Of a DNA stretch of 34,921 nt, positions 1 through 8,017 are shown piece after piece. The stretch's first letter is position 1; every line of letters begins with the position of its first letter. This stretch comes from Phycisphaerae bacterium (GTDB lineage Bacteria; Planctomycetota; Phycisphaerae; Sedimentisphaerales; SM23-30): contig JAEIOG010000050.1 of the NCBI GenBank assembly GCA_016342495.1, positions 1 through 34,921 on the forward strand, given 5' to 3'. The notes under the pieces were generated by a model, which saw only the letters and a list, made by a program, of their open reading frames with translations, did not search any database and was not told the DNA's origin. The translations under genes were made by a program, and so were the position numbers.

Positions 1-66
1 ACCCCAAAAAAAAGCTATTTTTGCTACCGCAAATCAGCTTAACACACCTATTCCCTAGACTATGGG

Positions 67-2457
67 ATGGTTGTGTTAATTTTCCTATTATCCCTGTTTG
101 CCAGTTCTTTATACGCTGATCAGGTGCCCAATTGCGATTCCCTGTGGTACCAGCAGCCTCCGACTAAATGGGACGATGCATTTCCGATGGGTAATGGTCG
201 CTTGGGGATGGTTGTCTATGGTACTGCCGATGAATATATTATTTTTAATGAAGATAGCATCTGGAGTGGATGGTCAGAAAAAAATAATGATCGTGAGGGT
301 TCTTTTGCGGCATTACAGAAAATACGAAAACTGCTGAAAGAAGATGCTCCACCGGCGGAAATAAATAAAATTGCTATGGATGATTTCTGTAGCTTGCATG
401 GATATGGCAAACCTGATTTTGGTGCTTATCAATCATTCTTTAATGCCCATATTGATTTTGGTCATGATCAGGAAGATATCTCAAATTATCGTCGTCGCCT
501 TGATTTAAGTACCGCAGTGGCAGATATTACTTATGTATATAATAATGTAAATTACCAGCGGGAATACTTCAGCAGTTATCCCGGCCAGGTTTCTGTCATG
601 CGTTTTACTGCGGATAAAACCGGTTCAATAGATTTGTTATTTTCCCTTTCCAGCTTGCACAAAAAAACCAGTGTTATTGTTAAGGATAATACCTTATTTC
701 TTGATGGGCAGGTAGATACCGGGGTTGTTGGCCAGGATGGAATGAAATTTCAGGCTCAAATACAGTTTCAGATTAAAGGCGGTAAAATAAGTCAAACAGA
801 AGTTGTTAGCGAAATCCCGGTTGGCAAAAATAAAATTGTTTATCCGGCACCTGCGATTAAAATTGAAGATGCCGACGAAGTTGTGGTTATTATGGCCGGG
901 GCAACCAATTATAAGCTCCAATGGCCTGATTATACAGGCGGTGACCCTTCGGATAAAAATGCAAAAGTTCTAAATGCAATAAAAGGCAAATCCTATGAAG
1001 ATTTAATATCGGAACATATAAAGGACTATAAGAATTTATTCGATTCTGTCAAACTTGAAATTGCAGGAACCGATCGCTCGGATTTGCCGACAGATACCCG
1101 CAGAAAAGAATATAAAAAAACCGTCGATGATCCAGCATTGGAAGTCCTGGTTTTTCATTTCGGGCGTTATCTGATGATATCTTCCTCTCGGCCAGGTGGC
1201 CTGCCGGCCAATCTGCAGGGGCTGTGGAACAATACTAATTCTCCACCATGGCTGGGAGATTATCATTTGAATATCAATTTACAGATGAATTATTGGCCGG
1301 TAGATTTATGTAATCTTTCTGAGTGTATGGAACCATTGACAGACTGGCTCCTTGATTTGCAAAAGCCAGGGGCAAAAACAGCTAAAATACATTATAATTC
1401 CAGGGGGTGGGTTGCTCATCACTCGGCCAATATATGGGGCTTTACTTCTCCAGGTCCTAATAGGGGCGTTCACATGCTGGAAGCTGAAAGTGCGGCATTT
1501 ATCTGTCAAAATGTATGGGATCATTATGCCTATACCGCAGACAAAGACTATCTCAAAAATCAAGCCTGGCCCCTTCTTAAAGGTGCGGCTCAATTCTGGG
1601 TAGACAGCCTCCAGGAGGTAGATGGCGGCTATCTGGCTGTAGTTCCGGCCTTTTCTCCCGAACACGGGCCTTTAACCGATAGTGCTTATTTTCAGGTTAT
1701 GGTTGTCTGGGACCTGTTCAGCAATTGCATCAAAGCTTCAGAAATACTGGATATTGACCATGAATTTGCCAATCAGCTCAAAATTATGCGTGAACGTCTT
1801 ATGCCATTACAGATCGGAGAATATGGCCAGCTCCAGGAATGGCGTGACCAGAATCTTGAAAAGAATGTCAAGACTGACAAACATCGCCATTTCTCCCATT
1901 TGTATGCAGTTTATCCTGGCAAACAGATTATTACTGGTAAAGACCCAAAATTTACCAAAGCTGCCATACAATCCATGAACTTTCGTGGTGATGGAGCAAC
2001 AGGCTGGAGTATGGGTTGGAAGGTTAATACCTGGGCTAGACTGCTCGATGGCAATCGAGCGCACAAACTGGCAAGTACTTTTGTCAGCTCAAGAGTTTCA
2101 GACGCTTTGTGGTGTCTTCATCCACCGTTTCAGATTGATGGAAATTTTGGCTATACATCCGGAATTGCCGAGTTGCTGTTGCAAAGTCATATACCCTTAA
2201 AGGCTGATGGTGCATTTTATGAAATCCACTTACTGCCGGCTTTGCCGGATAAATGGGCTTCAGGATCAATTAAGGGCCTAAAGGCAAGAGGGGGCGTACT
2301 CATAGATCATATGAGCTGGGAAAATAAAGAACTAAAAAATATCCAGGTCAAAGCCAATACAACTGGTAAATATACCTTTGTTTATAAAGATCGAAAATTT
2401 GAGGTTCAACTTAAGAAAAATGCGATTGTCAGTTTGAATAAGTATTTGATAAATTAG
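67..2457 (+). CDS. GH95 family alpha-L-fucosidase (or alpha-L-galactosidase), secreted
   Basis: The 796-residue protein starts with a signal peptide (cleavage likely after LYA, about residue 17) and has the GH95 layout: an N-terminal beta-sandwich (roughly 20-270), a helical (alpha/alpha)6 catalytic barrel and a C-terminal beta domain. The family signature N-I-N-L-Q-M-N-Y-W lies at 402-410. N402 and N404, E532 (in SPEHGP) and D691 (in IDGNFG) match by position the catalytic Asn/Asn/Glu/Asp set of the GH95 enzyme AfcA. Family members are inverting exo-enzymes removing alpha-1,2-L-fucose or L-galactose from glycan ends; which sugar cannot be read here. The start is the only ATG after an in-frame stop at 40-42 and lacks a clear Shine-Dalgarno, so the promoter and leader may lie outside the window. 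With the sulfatase at 15.9 kb it suggests use of fucose-containing, perhaps sulfated, glycans. Confidence 0.92.
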   Translation: MVVLIFLLSLFASSLYADQVPNCDSLWYQQPPTKWDDAFPMGNGRLGMVVYGTADEYIIFNEDSIWSGWSEKNNDREGSFAALQKIRKLLKEDAPPAEINKIAMDDFCSLHGYGKPDFGAYQSFFNAHIDFGHDQEDISNYRRRLDLSTAVADITYVYNNVNYQREYFSSYPGQVSVMRFTADKTGSIDLLFSLSSLHKKTSVIVKDNTLFLDGQVDTGVVGQDGMKFQAQIQFQIKGGKISQTEVVSEIPVGKNKIVYPAPAIKIEDADEVVVIMAGATNYKLQWPDYTGGDPSDKNAKVLNAIKGKSYEDLISEHIKDYKNLFDSVKLEIAGTDRSDLPTDTRRKEYKKTVDDPALEVLVFHFGRYLMISSSRPGGLPANLQGLWNNTNSPPWLGDYHLNINLQMNYWPVDLCNLSECMEPLTDWLLDLQKPGAKTAKIHYNSRGWVAHHSANIWGFTSPGPNRGVHMLEAESAAFICQNVWDHYAYTADKDYLKNQAWPLLKGAAQFWVDSLQEVDGGYLAVVPAFSPEHGPLTDSAYFQVMVVWDLFSNCIKASEILDIDHEFANQLKIMRERLMPLQIGEYGQLQEWRDQNLEKNVKTDKHRHFSHLYAVYPGKQIITGKDPKFTKAAIQSMNFRGDGATGWSMGWKVNTWARLLDGNRAHKLASTFVSSRVSDALWCLHPPFQIDGNFGYTSGIAELLLQSHIPLKADGAFYEIHLLPALPDKWASGSIKGLKARGGVLIDHMSWENKELKNIQVKANTTGKYTFVYKDRKFEVQLKKNAIVSLNKYLIN

Positions 2458-2637
2458 CGACTAAGGTTGGTGCTGACTACAACATTAAGATCGGAAATTG
2501 CATCCTTTAGGGTTGGATCGGGCGTGGATGGGCGTGGCGGTTCTGACAGTAAGGAGGTTGTGATGGGATTTGGAAAAGGCTGATTTGGGTCTAAAAAAAG
2601 GGGAATTATGGCAGGGCTAACGCATGAAATTGTTTTT

Positions 2638-2721
2638 GTCATTCCCGCGTAGGCGGAAATCCAGTTTTCGAGCCAAAATCATGGTTTACATTTCCTGGGT
2701 CCCCGCCTGCGCGGGGATGAC
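2638..2721. repeat. Imperfect inverted repeat, dispersed intergenic type
   Basis: A left arm of 27 bases (2638-2664) and a right arm of 27 bases (2695-2721) are imperfect reverse complements. Both carry the pattern gtcat(t/c)cccgcg followed by aggcgg, and about 30 bases separate them. Elements with this cattcccgcg / cgcggggatgac appearance are common in intergenic DNA of many bacteria. No open frame is present. It is probably a REP-like or non-autonomous repeat; it has no run of T like a terminator. Confidence 0.65.
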
Positions 2722-2961
2722 AAGGTCAACTTTTTTGATTTAGTATCGATTTTGAGCCACAAACAAGGATAAAAATTTCATGCGATTGCCCTGGGAATTA
2801 TGGGTGGATTAGGGCGGTTTTGCTCTATTTTTGCCTCCAGAGAGCTACTGGGTTAGCCTGATCTAGATTTGTAGGGGGCCAGGAGTCTGTCGAAATACCC
2901 AGACTCTGGATTAATAAATAAGTGGTTTTACTTTTTTACTTAAACATATAAAGTACTGGCT

Positions 2962-3076
2962 TGAACTAGTCCCAACACAATAACCATATAACAGCAAAGC
3001 AACCATCATCTGAGGGTCGTAAGGAGGCTGGGCCGCCTTTGCCTGTTAGGTAAGGCCGACGAAATTCGGATAAGTC
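2962..3076 (-). pseudogene. Decayed transposase fragment (IS1182-like, DUF772 N-terminal region)
   Basis: On the minus strand, 3076-3056 encodes DLSEFRR in one frame. After a frameshift near 3025-3028, the next frame (3024 to about 2962) encodes PYDPQMM followed by VALLLYGYCVGTSSS. This matches the well-known start of IS1182-type transposases, where a DLS..Y segment is followed by G-P-YDP-MMVALLLYGYCVG-SSR. The frame dissolves right after TSSS and the catalytic domain is missing, so only a short remnant is left. The hit rests on motif memory; a protein search against the IS1182 family would settle it. Confidence 0.6.
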
Positions 3077-3224
3077 TTACTCCGCCAAGGACAGTTTTTG
3101 GCCCAACTAAACTAATTTTTGGTATAAAACCAAGAAAAGCCAAGCGTGTCGTGTGATATATGCAGACTTGAATGTGAGCGATGTTAAGGAAAGTGATTTG
3201 CCTGAATAAACAATATGGATTTAA

Positions 3225-3260
3225 AATAAAAAAGGCCCCGGTGAAAATGGCGGGGCCTTT
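3225..3260 (-). terminator. Rho-independent terminator of the GLUG-protein gene
   Basis: A stem of aaaggccccg (3231-3240) and cggggccttt (3251-3260) closes a 10-base loop. Read on the minus strand it is followed by a T-rich run (3230-3225). It lies about 25 bases past the stop codon of the leftward GLUG gene. Confidence 0.88.
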
Positions 3261-3285
3261 GATATTTTAAACATTTCTTTAATGT

Positions 3286-4584
3286 CTAATTTTCTTCCAG
3301 CCAGTTAGCTGCAATGATTGCAAAGTCATTGATATCAACTATTCCATCGTGATTTATGTCGGCTTGATTATAGAAACGGATATTGGGATATGTCTGGTTT
3401 TGGGTGATTTGCCAGAATTCATTAAAATCCCAATTGGTAAAGGTTTCCTGTTGTCGCATTTGCTGAGAAGATTTCGTGGTTCCGCCATCACTGGTTGTTG
3501 TCCCGGAAGTATCTTTGTCCCAGAAACTGTCGTAAACATCGGGGTCACCATCGTCGCTATCTCCAACTAAGCCACCGACTTTGCTGGCGCCAGTGACGGT
3601 TCCAGTTGCGAAACATTTTCTGATGCCACTATAAGTATGTCGACCGACCAGTCCGCCAACATAGTTATTACCCTTGACAGTTCCCAGTGCATAGCTATTG
3701 TTCACATTGCTACTATTTGAATTATAGCCAATCAAGCCACCGATATAGTTTCCACCGGTAGTGAAATAAGGGCCAACATCACCAGTGGCAAAACATTTGG
3801 TGACCTGGCTCCACTGGTTGGCGCCGATAAGACCGCCGGCATATTGTGAGCCAGCTCTAACTTTAACCTCTGAACCGGAATAACAAAAAATGACTGGAGC
3901 AGAGCTGGCATAATTTTTACCGATCAGGCCACCGACATACATGCTGTCGGCATCAGACTGAACCATTCCAAAGCTGTGACATTGAATAACCTTGCCATAG
4001 AGGTTATTGCCAATGAGCCCACCAATCTGGCTGGCATCGGCACCAACCAGCACGCGTGCGACGGCAGAGCAGTTCAGAACTGCGCCCTTGTTTTCACCAG
4101 CTAATGCTCCGACACATTCGGTGCTGTGGCCAGTAAAAACGGAAATATCTATGGCAACGTTGCCGAAGTCATAGGGAAGTTTACCGATAGAGAGATTTTT
4201 AACGAGTGCACCGGTATCAATTTTTCCGAAAAAGCCCAGATAATCATAATCAGGTTGTAATGGCGGGTAATTATGATCGATTTTTAAAGTTGTGATGCAA
4301 TGCCCCATGCCATCAAAAACTCCGGTAAAAGCTGTGCCTTGAAAGCCGGTGGTGGCTTGATCTGTATCGGGGGCAATTACCGCGGTGGCATAAGAGCCCA
4401 GGGCCAGGTCGGTTTCTAGTTGTACATAGCCATTCCAATAGTTCGAATCGGCGGTGAATTCATTGAAATGGTTTATGTTTTCAATTCGCCATGGCTGGGC
4501 TTGTGTGCCAGAGCCGGGCAGAACAGCCATCACCGTATTTACCAAAAACAATGAAGGCAGTAGTAGATTAACGATGTTAGACAT
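3286..4584 (-). CDS. Secreted GLUG-repeat protein with C-terminal dockerin-like module
   Basis: From the ATG at 4584 the protein has 432 residues. I chose this start because AAAGGAGA sits six bases upstream; the open frame extends 30 bases further to a GTG that would place this ribosome site inside the gene. A signal peptide (cleavage near TVMA) is followed by about seven GLUG-type repeats of the form (Y)VGGLIG-N...V-CY-A-G-V, roughly residues 150-380, expected to build a beta-helix. The C-terminus, ADINHDGIVDINDFAIIAANW, is a half-dockerin-like calcium-loop module shared with other secreted proteins in this window. Function is unknown; GLUG proteins are typically surface or adhesin-like. It is transcribed alone and ends at the hairpin at 3225-3260. 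Confidence 0.85.
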   Translation of the reverse strand: MSNIVNLLLPSLFLVNTVMAVLPGSGTQAQPWRIENINHFNEFTADSNYWNGYVQLETDLALGSYATAVIAPDTDQATTGFQGTAFTGVFDGMGHCITTLKIDHNYPPLQPDYDYLGFFGKIDTGALVKNLSIGKLPYDFGNVAIDISVFTGHSTECVGALAGENKGAVLNCSAVARVLVGADASQIGGLIGNNLYGKVIQCHSFGMVQSDADSMYVGGLIGKNYASSAPVIFCYSGSEVKVRAGSQYAGGLIGANQWSQVTKCFATGDVGPYFTTGGNYIGGLIGYNSNSSNVNNSYALGTVKGNNYVGGLVGRHTYSGIRKCFATGTVTGASKVGGLVGDSDDGDPDVYDSFWDKDTSGTTTSDGGTTKSSQQMRQQETFTNWDFNEFWQITQNQTYPNIRFYNQADINHDGIVDINDFAIIAANWLEEN

Positions 4585-4737
4585 AACATTTCTCCTTTTA
4601 CAATAACAGTTCACATTAGCTCTGGCCCTACCAGAGTAGATAGTACACAGCTGACATGTTTCCTTTGGCTAAACAAAGAGATGATATATGTCCGCTAAAT
4701 TTATTTTAGCGCTAGTTAATCGAATTGACCACCCGTT

Positions 4738-4774
4738 AATTAAAAAAGGCCCCAGGCAAAATGCCGGGGCCTTT
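4738..4774 (-). terminator. Rho-independent terminator of the MFS transporter gene
   Basis: The stem aaaggcccc-a-ggc / gcc-ggggccttt (about 4745-4774) has an AAAA-type loop and is followed on the minus strand by a T run (4747-4738). It lies 20 bases after the transporter stop and strongly resembles the terminator at 3225-3260. Confidence 0.88.
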
Positions 4775-4793
4775 GGTGTTTGGAGGGTTAGCT

Positions 4794-6434
4794 CTATTTG
4801 GCAAGCTCTCTTTCGATTTCTTCCAGGCTTTTGCCTTTGGTTTCGGGCAATTTGAAATAAACAAAGAAGAATCCTATTACACAAACAATGCCATAGAGCC
4901 AGAATGTGCCATGAGCTCCGAGTGATTTATTAAGAAAGCTGAAAGTAAAGGTCAGAATTGTGCAGGCAATCCACAAAGCAGAAACCGCAATAGCCATCGC
5001 TGCCCCACGAATTCTATTGGGGAAAATTTCAGAGATTACAACCCAGACAATCGGTGCCAGACTCATCGAATAACAGGCGATGGCCAGCAGAACCAGAACC
5101 AGCATTACTGTTCCAGTTACATTATAATAATAGCAGGCGCCAAAAACAGCGTAGATGACCGCTAAGCCACCAGAGCCGACCAGCATCAAAGGCTTACGGC
5201 CAATTTTATCGACAGTGAAGATTGCAACAAAAGTGAACACCAGATTTACAATCCCAGTTTTTACGATGTTGTCCATAGTTGAATTGATGGTATAGCCAGC
5301 TTCACGGAAAATGTCTTCGGCATAATTAAAAATAACATTAATCCCACACCATTGCTGGAAGACTGCTAAAAATACACCGATGCCCAGAATTCGAACCATT
5401 TTAGATTCGAGCAGTTCATTGAATCGGACTTTGGAGCCATCTTCGCTTTGGACTGTTTTCTGGATGTCGGCAACTTCAAAGTTTGCGTATTGGAGACCAC
5501 CGATTTTTTCGAGGATTTTTTTAGCTTTTTCAGCTTTGCCATATTTGATGAGCCAACGTGGAGATTCCGGGATAAAGAACATTAGCAAAAAGAATAAGCC
5601 CGCCGGAACAGTTTCGGCGGCAAACATCCAGCGCCAACCTTTTTGGCCATTCCAGCTATTTAGAATATAATCGGATAATAATTTCTGATCTGTTTTTTTT
5701 CTAGCTTCGAGCTGTTCTTCGCTATGGGTTTCAGCATCTAGAGTAGGTAAATAGGCGATGTCGGGATGTATTTCTTTTATGAAAGAAATAGCATCATCGT
5801 CGGAGAACTGTTGGGCATGATTAATCGCTTTGGCAGCGACTTCATATTCTGTTTGAATAACTTTAAATGATTGCGGATTGGCTAATATTCGTACATCATC
5901 GGCAGTTGGCGTAGGTTTGTCAATCATGACATTTATGATCTGGGCAGCCAAGACGCCGATAACAATTGTCAGCTGATTAATTGAGACAAATCTGCCACGA
6001 ACTTTAGCAGGAGAAACTTCGGCGATATACATTGGTGATAAGCTTGACGCTAAGCCGATACCAAGGCCACCAAGTAAGCGAAAAGCATTAAAGGAAAAGA
6101 AATCCCAGGCCAGGGCCGTGCCGATTGCCGAGGCAGTGAAAAAAATCGCGGACAAAATCAATAATTTTTTTCGGCCAAAGCGGTCAGCGGTTATCCCTGA
6201 AATGATCGCACCGACAAGGCAGCCCACAAGAGCACTGCTATTGGCCCAGCCTTCACGCCAGGGAGTGTCAGCGGAAATATTAAAAAAAGGTTTGAAGAAA
6301 GGCTTGGCCCCCCCAATAACAACCCAGTCATAGCCAAACAGCAAACCACCCATCGCAGCGACTAAGCTGATTCGCCAGATGAAACCCATATTGATTTTAG
6401 ATTCATTGTTTTTCAACTCGACTTTATTTGTCAT
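4794..6434 (-). CDS. Sugar-porter family MFS transporter with enlarged periplasmic loop
   Basis: This 546-residue, 12-helix inner-membrane protein has the sugar-porter signatures: DRFGRKK after helix 2, PESPRWL (P289) after helix 6, DKIGRKP in the second half and PETKG (P530) after helix 12. It is related to XylE-type sugar:proton symporters, and the substrate cannot be read from sequence. Residues about 172-265, between helices 5 and 6, form a mostly hydrophilic insertion roughly 75 residues longer than in XylE, predicted to face the periplasm. The gene follows the UroD-like gene by 66 bases on the same strand, with a small hairpin between them, so both are probably co-transcribed. Only a weak AGGG-like ribosome site precedes the ATG. 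Confidence 0.93.
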   Translation of the reverse strand: MTNKVELKNNESKINMGFIWRISLVAAMGGLLFGYDWVVIGGAKPFFKPFFNISADTPWREGWANSSALVGCLVGAIISGITADRFGRKKLLILSAIFFTASAIGTALAWDFFSFNAFRLLGGLGIGLASSLSPMYIAEVSPAKVRGRFVSINQLTIVIGVLAAQIINVMIDKPTPTADDVRILANPQSFKVIQTEYEVAAKAINHAQQFSDDDAISFIKEIHPDIAYLPTLDAETHSEEQLEARKKTDQKLLSDYILNSWNGQKGWRWMFAAETVPAGLFFLLMFFIPESPRWLIKYGKAEKAKKILEKIGGLQYANFEVADIQKTVQSEDGSKVRFNELLESKMVRILGIGVFLAVFQQWCGINVIFNYAEDIFREAGYTINSTMDNIVKTGIVNLVFTFVAIFTVDKIGRKPLMLVGSGGLAVIYAVFGACYYYNVTGTVMLVLVLLAIACYSMSLAPIVWVVISEIFPNRIRGAAMAIAVSALWIACTILTFTFSFLNKSLGAHGTFWLYGIVCVIGFFFVYFKLPETKGKSLEEIERELAK

Positions 6435-6466
6435 ATCTTTACCCTAATATATACTCATTTATTAAT

Positions 6467-6486
6467 CACAAGCAAAAATGCTTGTG
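6467..6486. repeat. Small intergenic hairpin between UroD-like and MFS genes
   Basis: cacaagca and tgcttgtg form a perfect 8-bp stem with an AAAA loop. There is no T run on the minus (transcribed) strand, so it looks more like an mRNA-processing or stability hairpin, or a small repeat, than a strong terminator. Confidence 0.55.
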
Positions 6487-6500
6487 CTACATTTCCAAAA

Positions 6501-7781
6501 TTATAAATTTCTACAATCTTCGATGGCTTTGAACATTGCCAGCATATTTTCTGTTGGGACATCGCTTTGGATATTATGGATACTGTTGTAGACAAATCCG
6601 CTGTTTTGAGAAAAAATTTCAATTCTTTCGCGGGTTTGCTGGTAAACCTCATCTGGGGTGCCAAACGGTAAAGTTTTTTGGGTATCGACTCCGCCACCCC
6701 AGAAGACAATATCTTTGCCATATTCTTTTTTCAATGTTTTTGCATCCATGCATTCAGCTGAGCATTGTACCGGATTTAATACATCAAAGCCAGCTTCGAT
6801 AAGGTCCGGGACCAAAGATGAAATCGCACCGCAGGAATGAATAAAAGTTTTCCAATTTGTAAGCTCATGAATTTTGTCATTGATTGCCTTTTGGAAAGGT
6901 TTATACAATTTGCGATAAGTCCGCGGTGAAATAAATAAGCCACGCTGAGTTCCAAAATCAGTGCCACTGGTGAAAACAACCTGCACTTTATCGCCTACGG
7001 CTTTGGCTAAGGTTTCGATATTGGCCAGTGCGTATTCACATTGCTTTTCAAAAACTTTATAAATATAATCCTGTCGCATAGCAGTTGAGACATACCATTC
7101 TTCTACATCGCGGATACCTTTGGGGTCTTTTAGCCAGGTCGCAGGCACCAGGGCAATATCGCCAAAGGCCATCCCGGGCAGAGTCATATAAATACCATAA
7201 TCGGTTTTTTCATGATAATAATTTACATTATCAACAAAATGTTTCACATCGGCATTACTGAGCAAACCAAATTCTTCACAATTATCCATCGGATCAAGCT
7301 TTGTTTCATCGATAGGTTTTTGACGATTCAGGGCATCAAAAAAATAGCTTCCGGCAGGCATGATCGCACAAGGTGGCACCGAAGTATCACCTTCGGGATA
7401 CATGAAAATATCGCCTTTTTCATTTTTGGTATAGTTGAATTTTCCCGGGACCAGGACGTCAGTGCCAGTGGGAGTGGTGAAAGGTTTCCAGCCTTCATTG
7501 GCAAAGCCAAACATATTATTAAGAGGATTAATGCCCACAACATCAAGTTCTAATTTTTGGCGTAGTGATTCTTCAACTTCACCGAGCATTTGGAAAGGTT
7601 CATTGATTTTGGGGACATAGTCCTGTTGGCCAGTTACGGCTTTATGTAGTCGAGCCAGGGCACCGGCACCGATACCAGTTTGGCCCCCAGCGCCGAAATC
7701 GACACAGAGCTTATCGGTTGGTTGATGATTTAATGCAGCATTGAGCCGTTGACGTGGCGTCATAGTTAAAGTATTTGTCAT
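6501..7781 (-). CDS. Uroporphyrinogen decarboxylase/methyltransferase-like protein (UroD superfamily), putative zinc type
   Basis: The 426-residue protein has the UroD-superfamily TIM-barrel pattern: N-terminal RLNAALNHQPTDKLCVDFG and C-terminal KDIVFWGGGVDTQ. The RQAGR substrate-binding motif of true uroporphyrinogen decarboxylase is absent, so a haem role is unlikely. H315-S-C317-G and a later C340 (or C344) match the H-x-C...C zinc site of MtaA/CmuA-type corrinoid methyltransferases. No corrinoid protein is encoded nearby. It sits between a sugar transporter and a XylR-like regulator, suggesting a role in sugar catabolism, perhaps on methylated or otherwise modified sugars (inference). An AGGA site lies upstream of the ATG. 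A paralogue is at 23112-24272. Confidence 0.8.
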   Translation of the reverse strand: MTNTLTMTPRQRLNAALNHQPTDKLCVDFGAGGQTGIGAGALARLHKAVTGQQDYVPKINEPFQMLGEVEESLRQKLELDVVGINPLNNMFGFANEGWKPFTTPTGTDVLVPGKFNYTKNEKGDIFMYPEGDTSVPPCAIMPAGSYFFDALNRQKPIDETKLDPMDNCEEFGLLSNADVKHFVDNVNYYHEKTDYGIYMTLPGMAFGDIALVPATWLKDPKGIRDVEEWYVSTAMRQDYIYKVFEKQCEYALANIETLAKAVGDKVQVVFTSGTDFGTQRGLFISPRTYRKLYKPFQKAINDKIHELTNWKTFIHSCGAISSLVPDLIEAGFDVLNPVQCSAECMDAKTLKKEYGKDIVFWGGGVDTQKTLPFGTPDEVYQQTRERIEIFSQNSGFVYNSIHNIQSDVPTENMLAMFKAIEDCRNL

Positions 7782-7974
7782 AATAATATCCTAAAGTTCA
7801 AAAGATGAGTTATAGAACATTATTATAATCAAACCTTTAATGGACTAAAACGCCAATTTTGTCATAACTGTCGCCAAATATTGTAATTGCTATATTATTT
7901 ACAGCATTTACGAAATGTGAAAGCAGCTTAAAGCCTTAAAATGCAAAGATTTAACGAGATATCTACGACGCTAT

Positions 7975-7998
7975 AACCACAAGCGCCAGCGCGTGGAC
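7975..7998 (+). repeat. 24-bp intergenic repeat, copy 1
   Basis: The 24 bases beginning aaccacaagcgcc are found again, identical and inverted, at 19113-19136. The unit is itself a partial palindrome (CCAC...GC....GC..GTGG). Both copies lie just past the 3' end of a minus-strand gene. The flanks do not match. Confidence 0.75.
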
Positions 7999-8017
7999 GA
8001 TTATTTCAGCTTGACGA

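Larger units (their letters stand above)
2458..3285. other. Gene-poor intergenic stretch
   Basis: These 828 bases hold no convincing intact gene. They contain a dispersed-type inverted repeat (2638-2721), a decayed transposase fragment on the minus strand (2962-3076) and the terminator of the GLUG-protein gene (3225-3260). The rest shows no recognisable RNA gene or conserved coding frame. A 62-residue open frame on the minus strand at 2454-2642 is proline-rich and unconvincing. Confidence 0.6.

Noticed and set aside
2454-2642. A 62-codon proline-rich frame on the minus strand after the GH95 gene
   Set aside because: It overlaps the GH95 stop, has no ribosome site or recognisable family, and runs into the inverted repeat.
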